Notes: generated by a model not told the origin, from the sequence alone. Shown: positions 11,348 to 21,800, counted from the first letter of the stretch. The stretch: DNA of 64,000 bases from Monoplex corrugatus (GCA_030674185.1 JAPXFY010000016.1:41044966-41108965); one strand, 5' to 3'. A program made the numbers and translations.

Positions 11348-13880
11348 CAAGGCCTTGTTCTAGTTGTCTTAATAACATCATGTTCTATTTGTAAAAACAA
11401 CGTTATGGTCCAGTTCTCTTAACAACATGTTCAAGCTGTCTTAATAACATCATGTTTCAATTGTCTTAACAACATGATGTTCTAGTTGTCTTAAAAACAT
11501 CATGTTCTCGTTGTCTTAACAACGTTATGGTCAAGTCGTCTTAACAACATCATGGTCTAGTCATCTTAATATGATGTTCGAGTTGTCTTAACAAAATCAC
11601 GCTCTGGTTGTCTTAACAAAATCACGCTCAAGTCGTCTTAACAACATCATGTTCTAGTTGTCTTAACAATATCATGGTCAAGTCGTCTTAACAACATCAT
11701 GGTCTGGTTGTCTTAACAACATCATGGTCTGGTTGTCTTAACAATATCATGGTCTGGTTGTCTTAACAACATCATGGTCTGGTTGTCTTAACAACATCAT
11801 GGTCTGGTGTCTTAACAACATCATGGTCTGGTTGTCTTAACAACATCATGGTCTGGTTGTCTTAACAACATCATGGTCTGGTTGTCTTAACAACATCATG
11901 GTCTGGTTGTCTTAACAACATCATGGTCTGGTTGTCTTAACAACATCATGGTCAAGTCGTCTTAACAACATCATGGTCTGGTTGTCTTAACAACATCATG
12001 GTCTGGTTGTCTTAACAACATCATGGTCTAGTTGTCTTAACAACATCATGGTCTGGTTGTCTTAACAACATCATGGTCTGGTTGTCTTAACAACATCATG
12101 GTCTGGTTGTCTTAACAACATCATGGTCTGGTTGTCTTAACAACATCATGTTCCAGTTGTCTGAACAACATCATGTTCTGGTTGTCTTAACAACATCATG
12201 TTCCAGTTGTCTGAACAACATCATGGTCTGGTTGTCTTACCATATCATGGTCTGGTTGTCTTAACATCATGGTCTGGTTGTCTTAACAACATCATGGTCT
12301 AGTTGTCTTAACAACATCATGGTCTGGTTGTCTTAACAACATCATGGTCTAGTTGTCTTAACAACATCATGGTCTGGTTGTCTTAACAACATCATGGTCT
12401 GGTTGTCTTAACAACATCATGGTCTGGTGTCTTAACAACATCATGGTCTGGTTGTCTGAACAACATCATGGTCTGGTTGTCTTAACAACATCATGTTCCA
12501 GTTGTCTGAACAACATCATGTTCTGGTTGTCTTAACAACATCATGGTCTGGTTGTCTTAACAACATCATGGTCTGGTTGTCTTAACAACATCATGGTCTG
12601 GTTGTCTTAACAACATCATGGTCTAGTTGTCTTAACAACATCATGGTCTGGTTGTCTTAACAACATCATGGTCTGGTTGTCTTAACATCATGGTCTGGTT
12701 GTCTTAACAACATCATGGTCTGGTTGTCTTAACAACATCATGGTCTAGTTGTCTTAACAACATCATGGTCTGGTTGTCTTAACAACATCATGTTCCAGTT
12801 TGTCTGAACAACATCATGTTCTGGTTGTCTTAACAACATCATGTTCCAGTTGTCTGAACAACATCATGGTCTGGTTGTCTTACCAATATCATGGTCTGGT
12901 TGTCTTAACATCATTGTCTGATTGACTTAACAACATCATGGTCTGGTTGTCTTAACAACATCATGGTCTGGTTGTCTTAACAACATCATGGTCTGGTTGT
13001 CTTAACATCATGGTCTGGTTGTCTTAACAACATCATGGTCTGGTTGTCTTAACAACATCATGGTCTGGTTGTCTGAACAAATCATGGTCTGGTTGTCTTA
13101 ACAACATCATGGTCTGGTTGTCTTAACAACATCATGGTCTGGTTGTCTTAACAACATCATGGTCTGGTTGTCTTAACAACATCATGGTCTGGTTGTCTGA
13201 ACAACATCATGGTCTGGTTGTCTGAACATCATGGTCTGGTTGTCTTAACAACATCATGGTCTGGTTGTCTTAACAACATCATGGTCTGGTTGTCTTAACA
13301 ACATCATGGTCTGGTTGTCTTAACAACATCATGGTCTGGTTGTCTTAACAACATCATGGTCTGGTTGTCTTAACAATATCATGGTCTGGTTGTCTTAACA
13401 ACATCATGGTCTGGTTGTCTTAACAACATCATGGTCTGGTTGTCTTAACAATATCATGGTCTGGTTGTCTTAACAACATCATGGTCTGGTTGTCTTAACA
13501 ACATCATAGTCTGGTTGTCTGAACAACATCATGGTCTGGTTGTCTTAACAACATCATAGTCTGGTTGTCTGAACAACATCATGGTCTAGTCATCTTAACA
13601 GCATCATGTTCTAGTTGTCTTAACATTACGTTCTAGTCGTCACAATAACATCGTGTCCTGTTTGTCATAACAACGATAACTACATCTTGTTCCTTTGTCA
13701 TACAGCATCATGTTCTAGTTGTCATAACAACCATAACAACTTCACGGTCTAGTCATAACAACATCAAATTTTTGCTGTCATAACATCATGTTCTAGATGT
13801 CAAAACAACATGTTGTAGTTGCCTTAACATCATGATCTAGTCATCTTAACAACATCATGTTTTACCTGTCTCAGCTCAAC
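11348..13880 (+). repeat. Minisatellite of 25-bp units, about 2.5 kb
   Basis: The unit contains AACAACATCATGGTCTGG plus TTGTCTT. Units are diverged at both edges (11348-11690 and 13590-13880) and nearly uniform in the middle, the usual pattern of a homogenising array. A block with TTCCAGTTGTCTG variants at about 12151-12260 recurs at about 12793-12920, showing a larger duplication inside the array. Confidence 0.95.
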
Positions 13881-14156
13881 TTGATAACAACAATATGATG
13901 TGTGCCGACACACTGAGCTATTGAGCAAACAAATGCTAAGAGATTCTAAGAGTTTATTTCAATAAAAACTGTCTGGTCAGTTTGGAAATTTACATAGGAC
14001 TAAGCTGTGAAGAAGATTTTCTTTCTCTCCGTTTAAACTGTGGGTCGGCTTAAAAGAGTCTTATGTGCAACAATGTGAAGTATAGTGTTTTCGCCAATAA
14101 GACCAAGTTAGAATATTTGGTGATATTTTAGTGTTTGTCTCTATCGATCATAAACA
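13881..14156. other. No feature recognised
   Basis: Unique-looking sequence after the 25-bp array. Confidence 0.45.
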
Positions 14157-14345
14157 CAAAAACAAACAAACAAACAAACAAAAATGAAAACCTCGAATAA
14201 ACATACGAGCAAACAAAACCAACGAACAAACCAACAAACGAACCAACGAACGAACAAACAAACGAACGAACGAACCAACTAACCAACCAGCCAGTCCAAG
14301 AAACGAACAAACGTACAAGCGAACGAAGAAGAAAAGAGCAATTTT
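14157..14345 (+). repeat. (AAAC)n-derived degenerate repeat
   Basis: A run of AAACA, AACG and AACC tetramers with many substitutions, ending near 14340. Confidence 0.8.
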
Positions 14346-14357
14346 ACTGAACAAACA

Positions 14358-14645
14358 TTACCTATCTACCTACCTCGTTACCTATCTACCTACCTCGTTA
14401 CCTACCTACCTACCTATCTCTGTCTGCCTGTCTGTCTCTATCTGTGTGTATCTCTCTCTCTATCTGTGTGGCTGTCTATCTATAATCTCATCTCACTCTC
14501 TCTTTCTATCTATCTCTATCTCTCTGTCTATCTATCTCACTCTCACTCTCTCTCTATCTATCTATCTATCCATCATCTATTTATCTATCTATTTATCTCT
14601 CTCTCTATCTATCTATCTATCTATCTCATATGTCTGTCTATCTAT
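14358..14645 (+). repeat. (TACC)n, (TCTG)n and (TATC)n tract
   Basis: Successive tetranucleotide blocks: (CTAC/CTAT)n at 14358-14415, (TCTG)n and (CT)n, then (ATCT)n to 14640. Confidence 0.9.
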
Positions 14646-14759
14646 TACATACAAACAGAACAACAACATGAAAATCATCAGTTGGGGACAGTCTCATAGT
14701 GTTACTGAACATCGGTCCCATACTACTACTGAACACACCGATCTACTCATACTGTAACT

Positions 14760-15075
14760 CATAGATCTCTCTCTTCTAATTCAAACCACACCAACTAGGG
14801 AGAGAAAAAAGTCTTTCTTTTTTCCTTACAGCTTAACCCCAAGCAAATTTCAATATTGACAAAACGATTTGAGTGTAAAAATGTCAGAATCGTCTGTCGA
14901 AATTCTCAGCATCTGTTTGCTGGAGGGTTCAGAGTGAGGAGTGGGGGGTGTAGGTGAGGTGGGGAGGTGGCCTGGGAGGATTGTTTGGTGGTAGAGGAGA
15001 ACTTGGGTGAGTGGGAGTGGATGTCGCACCACTATGTGATGATCCTGTTGTTTGAACTGAGACAAGTTTTTTTCC
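14760..15075 (+). repeat. Dispersed repeat family G, copy 1
   Basis: Contains AATTCAAACCACA, CAAATTTCAATATTGACA, GAAATTCTCAGC and TGTTGTTTGAACTGAGACAA in the same order as 17090-17400 and 18510-19030. Between the last two motifs it carries a G/T-rich stretch (14940-15025) where the other copies carry (GT)n. Confidence 0.7.
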
Positions 15076-15400
15076 CTTGCAAAGAAAGTCCTGGTTTCTT
15101 GGATTTCGGCTATTAGACCGTAAAAGACATATTCGGCGTGGAAGTAGTTAAGTAATTATAACAACAATGACGGTGATATGAATGATTACAATGACAATGA
15201 TAATATTTATTTTACTGATAGTAATGTCTATACTGTTTTATAAGGACACACATTTTTTCCCCAATATATTTGTGCACAATATTTATCAATGATAAAACGC
15301 GTTTTAAGTTAATGAACCGAATTGGGACAATTTGAACATCATGTCTGTGTCAGAACCATTTTCAGATTCAGTTTTTCCCAACAGTCTCTCAATCTGTCTG
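15076..15400. other. No feature recognised
   Basis: AT-rich sequence without a supported gene. Confidence 0.45.
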
Positions 15401-15401
15401 A

Positions 15402-15493
15402 TGATGATGATGATGATTATTATTATGATGATGATGATTATGATGATGATACTACAACCACCAAAAACTTTAATAATTCTACTACTACTACTA

Positions 15494-15531
<38 letters not shown>

Positions 15532-15545
15532 AAACAACAGTGATA
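15402..15545 (+). repeat. Trinucleotide tract (GAT)n, (ACT)n, (CAA)n
   Basis: Consecutive (GAT)n at 15402-15450, (ACT)n near 15480 and (CAA)n at 15498-15540. Confidence 0.9.
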
Positions 15546-15975
15546 ATAATGACAATGGCTGTATGATAAGATCCCTGAGAGGTTCACAAAAGAATGAAAG
15601 CAAAAGGCAGACACCTGTAAAACAGCCTTTATCGCTATGATGAAGACACCTGTCACCCGTCAGCATCATCCAGTTCCATGTAGCTGCCGCAGCAGACGTG
15701 ACAAGAACTCTCCTCCATTTACTCCCATCCTGACTTCTATGTGCTGCTGTGTAGACTTTCAAACCGCTGATGCTAATGATGTTGTTCATACAGAATGTGG
15801 TGGTCAGTCAGGATTTCTTGTAGCCTCAGTTTTTTTTTTTTGGTAAAAAATGGTGTCACTAGCTTTGCGCGTGTGTGTGGCGGATTGCAAACTAATGAAA
15901 ACGGATGAATAGAAATATTACAATAGTAAAAAAGCAATAAAAGTTAATTGTGGTTCATACATCCACATAATATGT
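15546..15975 (-). other. No gene; possible very decayed LINE C-terminus at 15640-15790
   Basis: The minus frame has AHRSQDGSKWRRVLVTSAAA, which resembles the D-x-x-x-W-R-x-hydrophobic end of many LINE ORF2 proteins. The similarity is short and may be chance. Confidence 0.25.
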
Positions 15976-15977
15976 CA

Positions 15978-16036
15978 AAAACAAACAAACAAACAAACAA
16001 ACAAACAAACAAACAAACAAACAAGCAAGCAAACAA
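15978..16036 (+). repeat. (AAAC)n microsatellite
   Basis: About fourteen tetranucleotide copies, slightly impure at the right end. Confidence 0.95.
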
Positions 16037-16133
16037 TCCTCATTTACCTAGGCACACACAAATCATCTTTAAACAACTGTAGACATATGTTCTACTTTTC
16101 ATAGTCAAAAGATGCTGATAGACAGTGAGGTAA

Positions 16134-16346
16134 CTTCCTTCAATCATCATCATCATCATGTGCCTTGCCGCATGGCGTTGGCGATCATGGGCTTCCATCT
16201 GTCTCTATCTTTTGTTGCCTCAAGCATCTCTTCCACCCTCCTTGTCTTCAGCCACTCTGCAAGTCCGTCTAGTATCTTCTCCCTGGGTCTACCTGGTGCT
16301 CTCTTCCCCTCCAGCTTTCTCGTCGTGACCAGGTGCTTCCTTCAAT
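16134..16346 (-). mobile_element. RTE-like LINE, 5'-truncated copy 3, with perfect 11-bp target-site duplication
   Basis: The (CAT)n tail (16141-16159), then the same C-terminal codons as copy 2, are seen on the minus strand up to 16335. CTTCCTTCAAT occurs at both edges (16134-16144 and 16336-16346). The insertion is only about 190 bp, so just the last 55 or so codons were copied. Confidence 0.88.
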
Positions 16347-16924
16347 GTTCTTTTCTTTTCTAAAGCTTCTTCTCAATTGTTCTTTACAATACACAATGTC
16401 CCTGGGAATATACAGAACACACACACCACTGACATAAAGAAAGGCACAATCTCCGTAAAAAAAGAAGGGACCAAAAAACGAACAGGTAAAGGAATAAACT
16501 ACAGATCAGTCCAGAGATGACATGCCAAACTCAGCATTATTATGCAAGCAAGTTATCCACGAGAGGCATACAGTACAAAGAGAAACCGTACATCACCGTT
16601 ACTGCATACATGTACAAATGCTGCATTACATGCAAAGGATTTTCAGCATGAACTCCCTGCAATGTTTGCCAGGACAATCATCCCTGTATACCTTGGTAGG
16701 ATATGATTCTACACATATCAACACATTTCGACCTCTGTATTCAAGTTTACATCGTCTACTAATGTTTTTACTTGGCAAGATACTCATTTAGTTTGTTGGT
16801 TGTTCACCCTCATTCGTTTAGTTGATCATTAGTTATTCATCAAGTTATTGGTTTTCCTTCAACTGTTCATTTATACGTTGGTTAGTTATCTAGTTATATA
16901 ATTACTTTCCAGTTTCGAATTTGT
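16347..16924. other. No feature recognised
   Basis: Unique-looking sequence. A small GTTAGTTATC-like repetition near 16800-16890 is too diverged to call. Confidence 0.45.
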
Positions 16925-17050
16925 TCAAAAGGGATTCATCGCACTTGGATGTTCCATATGCACTCCACTCAAATCTGCCAGTTCTTATCTGGCACTCACC
17001 CCTGTGCAAAAACCCTATGTGCTAAGTCACTTAGTTTATCACACAGTTAT
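16925..17050 (+). repeat. Dispersed repeat family H, partial copy
   Basis: GGGATTCATCGCACTTGGAT and CCATATGCACTCCACTC match 58918-58955; CAAAAACCCTATGTG matches 58975-58989. Confidence 0.6.
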
Positions 17051-17089
17051 GGACAGTTATGTGGATGGTACACTGTAACACCAAGCCAT

Positions 17090-17530
17090 CTTTCCCAACA
17101 CGTCTCGTACAAATAGTGAACATACCATGCCATCCTGTTTCGTTCCTACCTTCACACATAAATCTCTGTTTTCAGAGGAGAAATCATCTTTACGACTTAT
17201 CCCTATGCAACTTTCAATATCGACCGGAAGACTGGGGCTTGAAAATGTCAGAACCGTTTGACGAAATTCTTAACATTTGTTTGCTAAAGAGTTCAGCCTG
17301 TGTGTGTGTATGTGAAGGGGGTGGGGATGGGTGGACAGGTTTGGTGTGACAGCACACTACTGTGTCGTGATCATGTTGTTTGAGTTGAGACAACTTGTGC
17401 ACGTAGTTTGTGCCAACCTGCTTTTGTCGCTGGCCTACACTGGTTTGTGTTTAATCTTTGTCTGTCTGTATGTCTCTCTCTCTCTCTCTGCAACCTCTGT
17501 TTGTTTTGTATGGGACAGTGTGACAGTGTT
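17090..17530 (+). repeat. Dispersed repeat family G, copy 2
   Basis: Shares CACACATAAATCTCTG with copy 3, and CTTTCAATATCGACCGGAAG, GAAATTCTTAACATTTG, GTTTGAGTTGAGACAACTTG and TGGCCTACACTGG in order with copies 1 and 3. A short (GT)n sits at 17298-17312, the site that is expanded in copy 3. Confidence 0.72.
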
Positions 17531-17968
17531 CTGTTTGTTAACTTAAATGGTAGTGAGGCCGAGCCAAGATGTTCCTGTACGTAGAACTTAGAACTCTGAC
17601 TAGGGAAAACAACTAGTGATACAAGGATATCCTGAAGGCAAGCCTCATCAGTTGTGGCATCAATACTAACAACTATGAAGACACTGCCCACAACACTGCA
17701 TACTGGTATCAGCAGAGCATCATGGCACAATCATTTCTGAACAGGAAAGAAAAGCTGCTATTTAACGGAACAGAGACCGGTGGAAGCGAAACCCGGGGCC
17801 ACAGGACGTCCTCCTATGCGGTGCCCTTGAAAGTACATGGTCTTTTAGGATAGGTTTTGTATCCCCCATGGAGACTCCTACCAGGTGTTGAAGACCAGCA
17901 TAGCTACCCATCCATCGGATCAATGGGACACTCCATCAGTGCATTTTTCTTCATTCGTGTTTGTTTTT
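17531..17968. other. No feature recognised
   Basis: No supported gene. A 119-codon minus frame overlaps the right end of family G and is not conserved among the copies. Confidence 0.45.
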
Positions 17969-18228
17969 TTCGTGAGGTAATTGCATTTATTGGACATTTT
18001 ATGAGGAAAGGGGAATTAGAGCACCTGGTCACAACAGGAAAGCTGGAGGGAAAAAGAACACCAGGTAGACCAGGGAGAAAATATTGGACGGACTTGCAGG
18101 GTAGTTGAGGACCGAGAGGGTGGGAGATATACTTGCAATGACAAGGGACAGATGCATATATGGAGGGCCATGATCGCGAATGCCATGCGGCAGGGCAGTT
18201 GATAATGATGATGATTCATGAGGTAATT
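17969..18228 (+). mobile_element. RTE-like LINE, 5'-truncated copy 4, with 14-bp target-site duplication
   Basis: The frame reads FIGHFMRKGELEHLVTTGKL and onward, as in copies 2 and 5, with a frameshift after the GRPGRK region. A (GAT)n-like tail sits at 18200-18216. TTCGTGAGGTAATT at 17969-17982 is repeated as TTCATGAGGTAATT at 18215-18228, with one mismatch. Confidence 0.85.
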
Positions 18229-18279
18229 AGTGAATTAGGTACGGAAAACGTGCATTTGTTTGTGTCTTTTTCAAAGAGC

Positions 18280-18425
18280 CTGTCAGCGTAAAAAGCTTGT
18301 GTGCAGGCATAAGGCTTTCTGGGTCTTCTCTATCCCATGGCGTCTGAGGCGCTAGTGTATCGGGAATTCACTCCGAGTAAGGACATGTTACTCTGAAAAA
18401 TTGAAACTAACTGGGAATGTGAAAG
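18280..18425 (+). repeat. Dispersed repeat family F, copy 2
   Basis: GCAGGCATAAGGCTT, GGGTCTTCTCTATCCCATGG and AAAAATTGAAACTAACTG match family F landmarks in order, with visible divergence. Confidence 0.6.
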
Positions 18426-18469
18426 GCAGGCAAGAACATCAAACTGTTTGGCTGGTCCCGTATTAATAC

Positions 18470-18664
18470 CGAACGTACCAGCCTGTTCCATTCCTACTGT
18501 CACACATAAATCTCTGTCTTTTAATTCAAACCACAATTTCAGAGACAAAAAGAAACAGCTTCATAGCTCAGCCTTATGCAAATTTCAATATTGACAGGAA
18601 GATTGAGGTTTGAAAATGTCAGAACTGTTTGTTGAAATTCTCAGCGACTGCTTGCTAAAGAGAG

Positions 18665-18698
<34 letters not shown>

Positions 18699-19220
18699 TG
18701 GTGCGTGTGTGTGTGTGCGTAGTTTGTGTGTGGTGTGTGTATGGTGTCGTGTGTGTGCGAGTTGTGTGTGGTACGTGTGTGGTGTGTGTGTGGTGTGTGT
18801 GTGTGTGTGTGTGCGTGTGTGTTGTGTGTGCGTATGTTGTGTGTGTGTATGTGTGTTGTGTTGTGGTGTGCGTTGTGTTGTGTGTGTGTGGTGTGTGTGT
18901 GTGTGTGTGTGGTGTGTGTGTGTGTGTGGTTTGGGTGTGTGTGTGTGTGTGTGTGTTGTGTGTGTGGGTGCGTGTGTGTGTGCGTGAGACATATTGTGCT
19001 ATAATCCCGTTATTTGAGTTGGGACAACCTGAATATGTTTTGTGTGCACACCTGGCCTTGATGGTGGCCTATACTGATTCGTATGTGCTGTTTTTCTCTC
19101 TTCATTTTCTCTGTGTGTGTCTCTGTGTCTCTCTGTCATTCACTCTGTATATATACACATTTATTTGTCTGGGGCAGTGTTACAGTTTTATTGTTTTTTT
19201 TCCGTCTGTGCGTAAGTCTG
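18470..19220 (+). repeat. Dispersed repeat family G, copy 3, with expanded (GT)n
   Basis: Left part: CACACATAAATCTCTGTC, AATTCAAACCACAATTTC, CAAATTTCAATATTGACAGG and GAAATTCTCAGCGACTG. An impure (GT)n follows at 18664-18988, then TTATTTGAGTTGGGACAACC and TGGCCTATACTGATTCG. The microsatellite lies exactly between the two conserved halves. Confidence 0.75.
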
Positions 19221-19329
19221 TTCACTCACATGATAATGTGGCTGACATCAGGTAAGAATTCTACGTTGGTATATGCATGTAACAAGATCCAACGGCTTTG
19301 TTAAATCAGTCCTCTGAGAAACGGTTTAA

Positions 19330-19512
19330 GGATGGAGACGGTTAGAAAGAAGAATAAGAAGAAGAGTAAAAGAAGAAAAAAATCGATGGACTGACAACAT
19401 TGCAGAATGGATAGAAATATCCTTAAACAGACCCAAGGCTTTGGCACACAACAGAGCTGAATAAATCTGGTGAACAGTTTTTTAGTGCCACACCCTAGTA
19501 ACTCGTCACTGT
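19330..19512 (+). mobile_element. 3' end of GAA-tailed LINE family, copy 2
   Basis: The frame encodes RWTDNIAEWIEI followed by ALAHNRAE, a typical LINE ORF2 C-terminal style, then stops. The sequence matches the minus-strand copy at 1195-1440 through TCTGGTGAACA and the GGAG-AAGAAG tail. The tail is continuous with the long (GAA)n tract that follows. Confidence 0.65.
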
Positions 19513-20030
19513 GTTAAGGAAGGAGAAAAAGAAGAAGAAGAAGAAAAGAAGAAGAAGAAGAAGAAAGAAGAAGAAGAAGAAAGAAGAAGAAGAAGAAGAA
19601 GAAAGAAGAAAAGAAGAAGAAGAAGAAGAGAGAAGAAGAAGAAGAAGAAGAAGAAAGAAGAAGAGAAGAAGAAGAAGAAGAAGAAGAAGAAGAAGAAGAA
19701 GAAGAAGAGAAGAAGAAGAGAAGAAGAAGAAGAAGAAGAAAGAAGAAGAAGAAGAAGAAGAAGAAGAAGAAGAAAGAAGAAGAAGAGAAAAGAAGAAGAA
19801 GAAGAAGAAGAAGAAGAAAGAAAAAAGAAGAAGAAGAAGAAAAAAGAAGAAGAAGAAAGAAGAAGAAGAAGAAGAAGAAGAAGAAGAAGAAGAAGAAGAA
19901 GAAGAAGAAGAAAGAAGAAGAAGAAGAAAAGAAGAAAAGAAGAAGAAGAAGAAAGAAGAAGAAAAGAAGAAAGAAAGAAGAAGAAGAAGAAGAAGAAGAG
20001 AAGAGAAGAAGAGAGAGGGAGAGAGGAAGG
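19513..20030 (+). repeat. (GAA)n polypurine tract, about 520 bp
   Basis: Purine-only sequence on the plus strand with GAA, GAAA and GAGA units. It directly continues the tail of the LINE copy to its left. Lysine/glutamate frames through it are artefacts. Confidence 0.95.
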
Positions 20031-20265
20031 AAAGCAATCTGTGGTTGACGGGGTTGTCACACTTATATTTTGTCTGTTCTTAATCTACCCTAGACATCCA
20101 CCCTCACATTCTCATCTTCTATCATTTGTATTACCACCGTCACCCTCACCATCATCATCATCACCACCAACATCACTGCCACCATCATCACTATCACTAC
20201 CACCATCACCACCAAAAGCACCACATCACTCGAAGACCGAAAAAACCAAACCAACTGTCACTGAC
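20031..20265 (-). other. Intron sequence 3' of the Ig exon; (CAC/CAT)n-rich
   Basis: Downstream of the exon in minus-strand terms. It contains an imperfect CACCATCA-type repeat at about 20127-20225. Confidence 0.6.
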
Positions 20266-20470
20266 CATGAACACTGAGGAAGACAGATCGGATCTGGATG
20301 GGGTTGGTGTTGATCTGACACGTGTAGTTGCCGGCGTCAGAGGGACGCACGTTCCGCACGTGCAGGTTCCACTCCTTGACGTAAGGCCTCTCCAGGCTGA
20401 TACGCTCGTCCGAGATGATGCGACGATCCTCAAAGGTCAGCAGCTTGCCTCTGTGGTCAAGCCACACCAC
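20266..20470 (-). CDS. Internal exon of an Ig-superfamily cell-adhesion protein (lachesin/IgLON/DIP-like)
   Basis: The exon is 205 bp: 68 whole codons plus one base, so phase 0 in and phase 1 out. The acceptor reads TTGTGTTTTCAG before codon 1 and the donor reads G|GTCAGT after 20266. Residues 1-68 cover strands C to G of an Ig V-set domain: VVWLD with the core Trp at residue 3, DERISL at 21-26, WNLHV at 34-38, and the D-A-G-N-Y-T-C signature at 45-51 with the F-strand Cys at 51 followed by QINT. N48-Y-T is a possible N-glycosylation site. The B-strand Cys must lie in the preceding exon, which I do not find. The family is known for GPI-anchored or membrane adhesion proteins of neurons and epithelia. 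The frame is clean, so this is probably a functioning exon. The exact family member cannot be told from one exon. Confidence 0.88.
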
Positions 20471-20486
20471 CTGAAAACACAACGTA
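20471..20486 (-). other. Splice acceptor and pyrimidine tract of the Ig exon
   Basis: On the minus strand TTGTGTTTTCAG directly precedes the first codon of the exon. The T-rich tract is modest. A LINE copy begins only about 50 bp upstream (20520), so the branch point probably lies in 20485-20520 or inside LINE sequence. Confidence 0.7.
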
Positions 20487-20519
20487 ACTGGGGGTTAGTA
20501 CTGATTGAAATCAAATTTG

Positions 20520-21625
20520 CTTAGTTTTATATTTATGCTTTGTTAACTATACAAGGCTTTCGATCGGGTAAGACATGAAGAACTGATCAACCAACTAGAA
20601 AGACTCAATATTGATGGAAAAGATCTACGAATAATCAGAAATATGTATTGGGAACAAACAGCTGCAATGAGAATAAAAAACAATATAAGCTCTTTCCAAA
20701 ACATCAAAAGAGGAGTCACACAGGGTTGTGTTTTGTCACCAGATCTGTTTTCACTTTACAGCGAAAACATCATGAGAAACCTAGAGGAAGTCCCTGGATT
20801 AAAGGTTGGAGGAAAAATGACAAATAACATTCGATACGCAGATGACACCGTGCTAATTGCAGAAAGTGAAATGGACCTACAAAACCTTGTGAATATACAT
20901 TACTAGAAATAGAAAGCAAAGGTAAGGGCTTGGAACTAAACAGCAGGAAGACCGAAGTCATGGTGATCAGTAAAAAACATGAAATCCCCTCATGCAAAAT
21001 AACAGCAAATGGCAAAACCTTGAGACAGGTTGATAAATTTAAATACCTGGGAACGATCATTTCACCAGATGGCAGATGCACATCAGAAATAGCCAGCAGA
21101 ATCGGCCAAGCAAAAACAACATTCAAGAAGATGGAGAGCATTCTTACCAACAAATGCCTATCAATTAACATCAGGAAGAGAGTTCTTGAATGTTATATAG
21201 AACCAATACTGTTGTACGGTTGCGAGGCGTGGACAGTCAATAAGTAAAGCCAGAACAAGATTGAGGCAGCCGAGATGTGGTTTCTAAGAAGGATGTTGAG
21301 AGTTCCATGGACAGCAAAGAAAACAAACGAGACAGTCTTGATGGAGGCAGACACAAGTAGATCATTCATAAGGAAGATTAGGAAAAGGCAGGCAATATTC
21401 ATACGCCACTGTATGAGGAAAGGGGAATTGGAACTCCTGGTCACAACGGGAAAGCTGGAGGGAAGAAGAGCACCAGGTAGACCCAGGGAGAAGATACTAG
21501 ACGGACTTGCAGAGTGGCTGAAGACAGGGAAGGGGGAAGAGATGCTTGAGGCAACAAGAGATAGAGACATTTGGAAGTCCATAATCGCCAACGCCATGCG
21601 GCAAAGCACCTGATGATGATGATGA
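20520..21625 (+). mobile_element. RTE-like LINE copy 5, longest copy, with reverse-transcriptase palm motifs
   Basis: The coding trace begins near LVLYLCFVNYT, then KAFDR (RT motif A, 20553), GVTQGCVLSPDLFSLY (motif B) and YADDT at 20835-20849 (catalytic motif C). The thumb region includes KFKYLGTIISPDG and LYGCEAWTV, then the MWFLRRMLRVPWTAKKTN C-terminus shared with copies 1-4 and a (GAT)n tail at 21612-21625. It is dead: there is a one-base deletion before motif A, a frameshift near 20900 and an in-frame stop at 21245-21247. The 5' endonuclease half is absent. It lies in the intron, opposite in orientation to the Ig exon. No convincing target-site duplication was found. Confidence 0.9.
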
Positions 21626-21644
21626 TATACCTTACGCTAGGTAC

Positions 21645-21800
21645 GACCTCAAGACATTGCCAGTGCAGGCTCAAGGCTTATGCCATGACCATTTTGGATC
21701 TTCTCCATCACATGGCATCAGTGGCGTTGGTGCATATGGCATACATTCCTTGAGTGCAGACGTTATCTTGAGAAACTGAAACTGATACAGATTGTCAATC
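21645..21800 (+). repeat. Dispersed repeat family F, copy 3
   Basis: GCAGGCTCAAGGCTTATGCC, CTCCATCACATGGCATC and GTTGGTGCATATGG, then AAACTGAAACTGATAC. It is close to the minus-strand copy at 10740-10905. Confidence 0.68.

Noticed and set aside
11083..11422. Overlapping 105-106 codon frames on opposite strands
   Set aside because: Frames overlap antisense, have no domain, and run into the 25-bp array.
18664..19004. Cysteine/valine-rich frames of 92-194 codons
   Set aside because: They come from the (GT)n tract; the same holds for frames over the other CA/GT tracts.
20643..21613. Reverse-transcriptase frames as an active gene
   Set aside because: A frameshift near 20900, an in-frame stop at 21245 and loss of the 5' half show a dead LINE copy.
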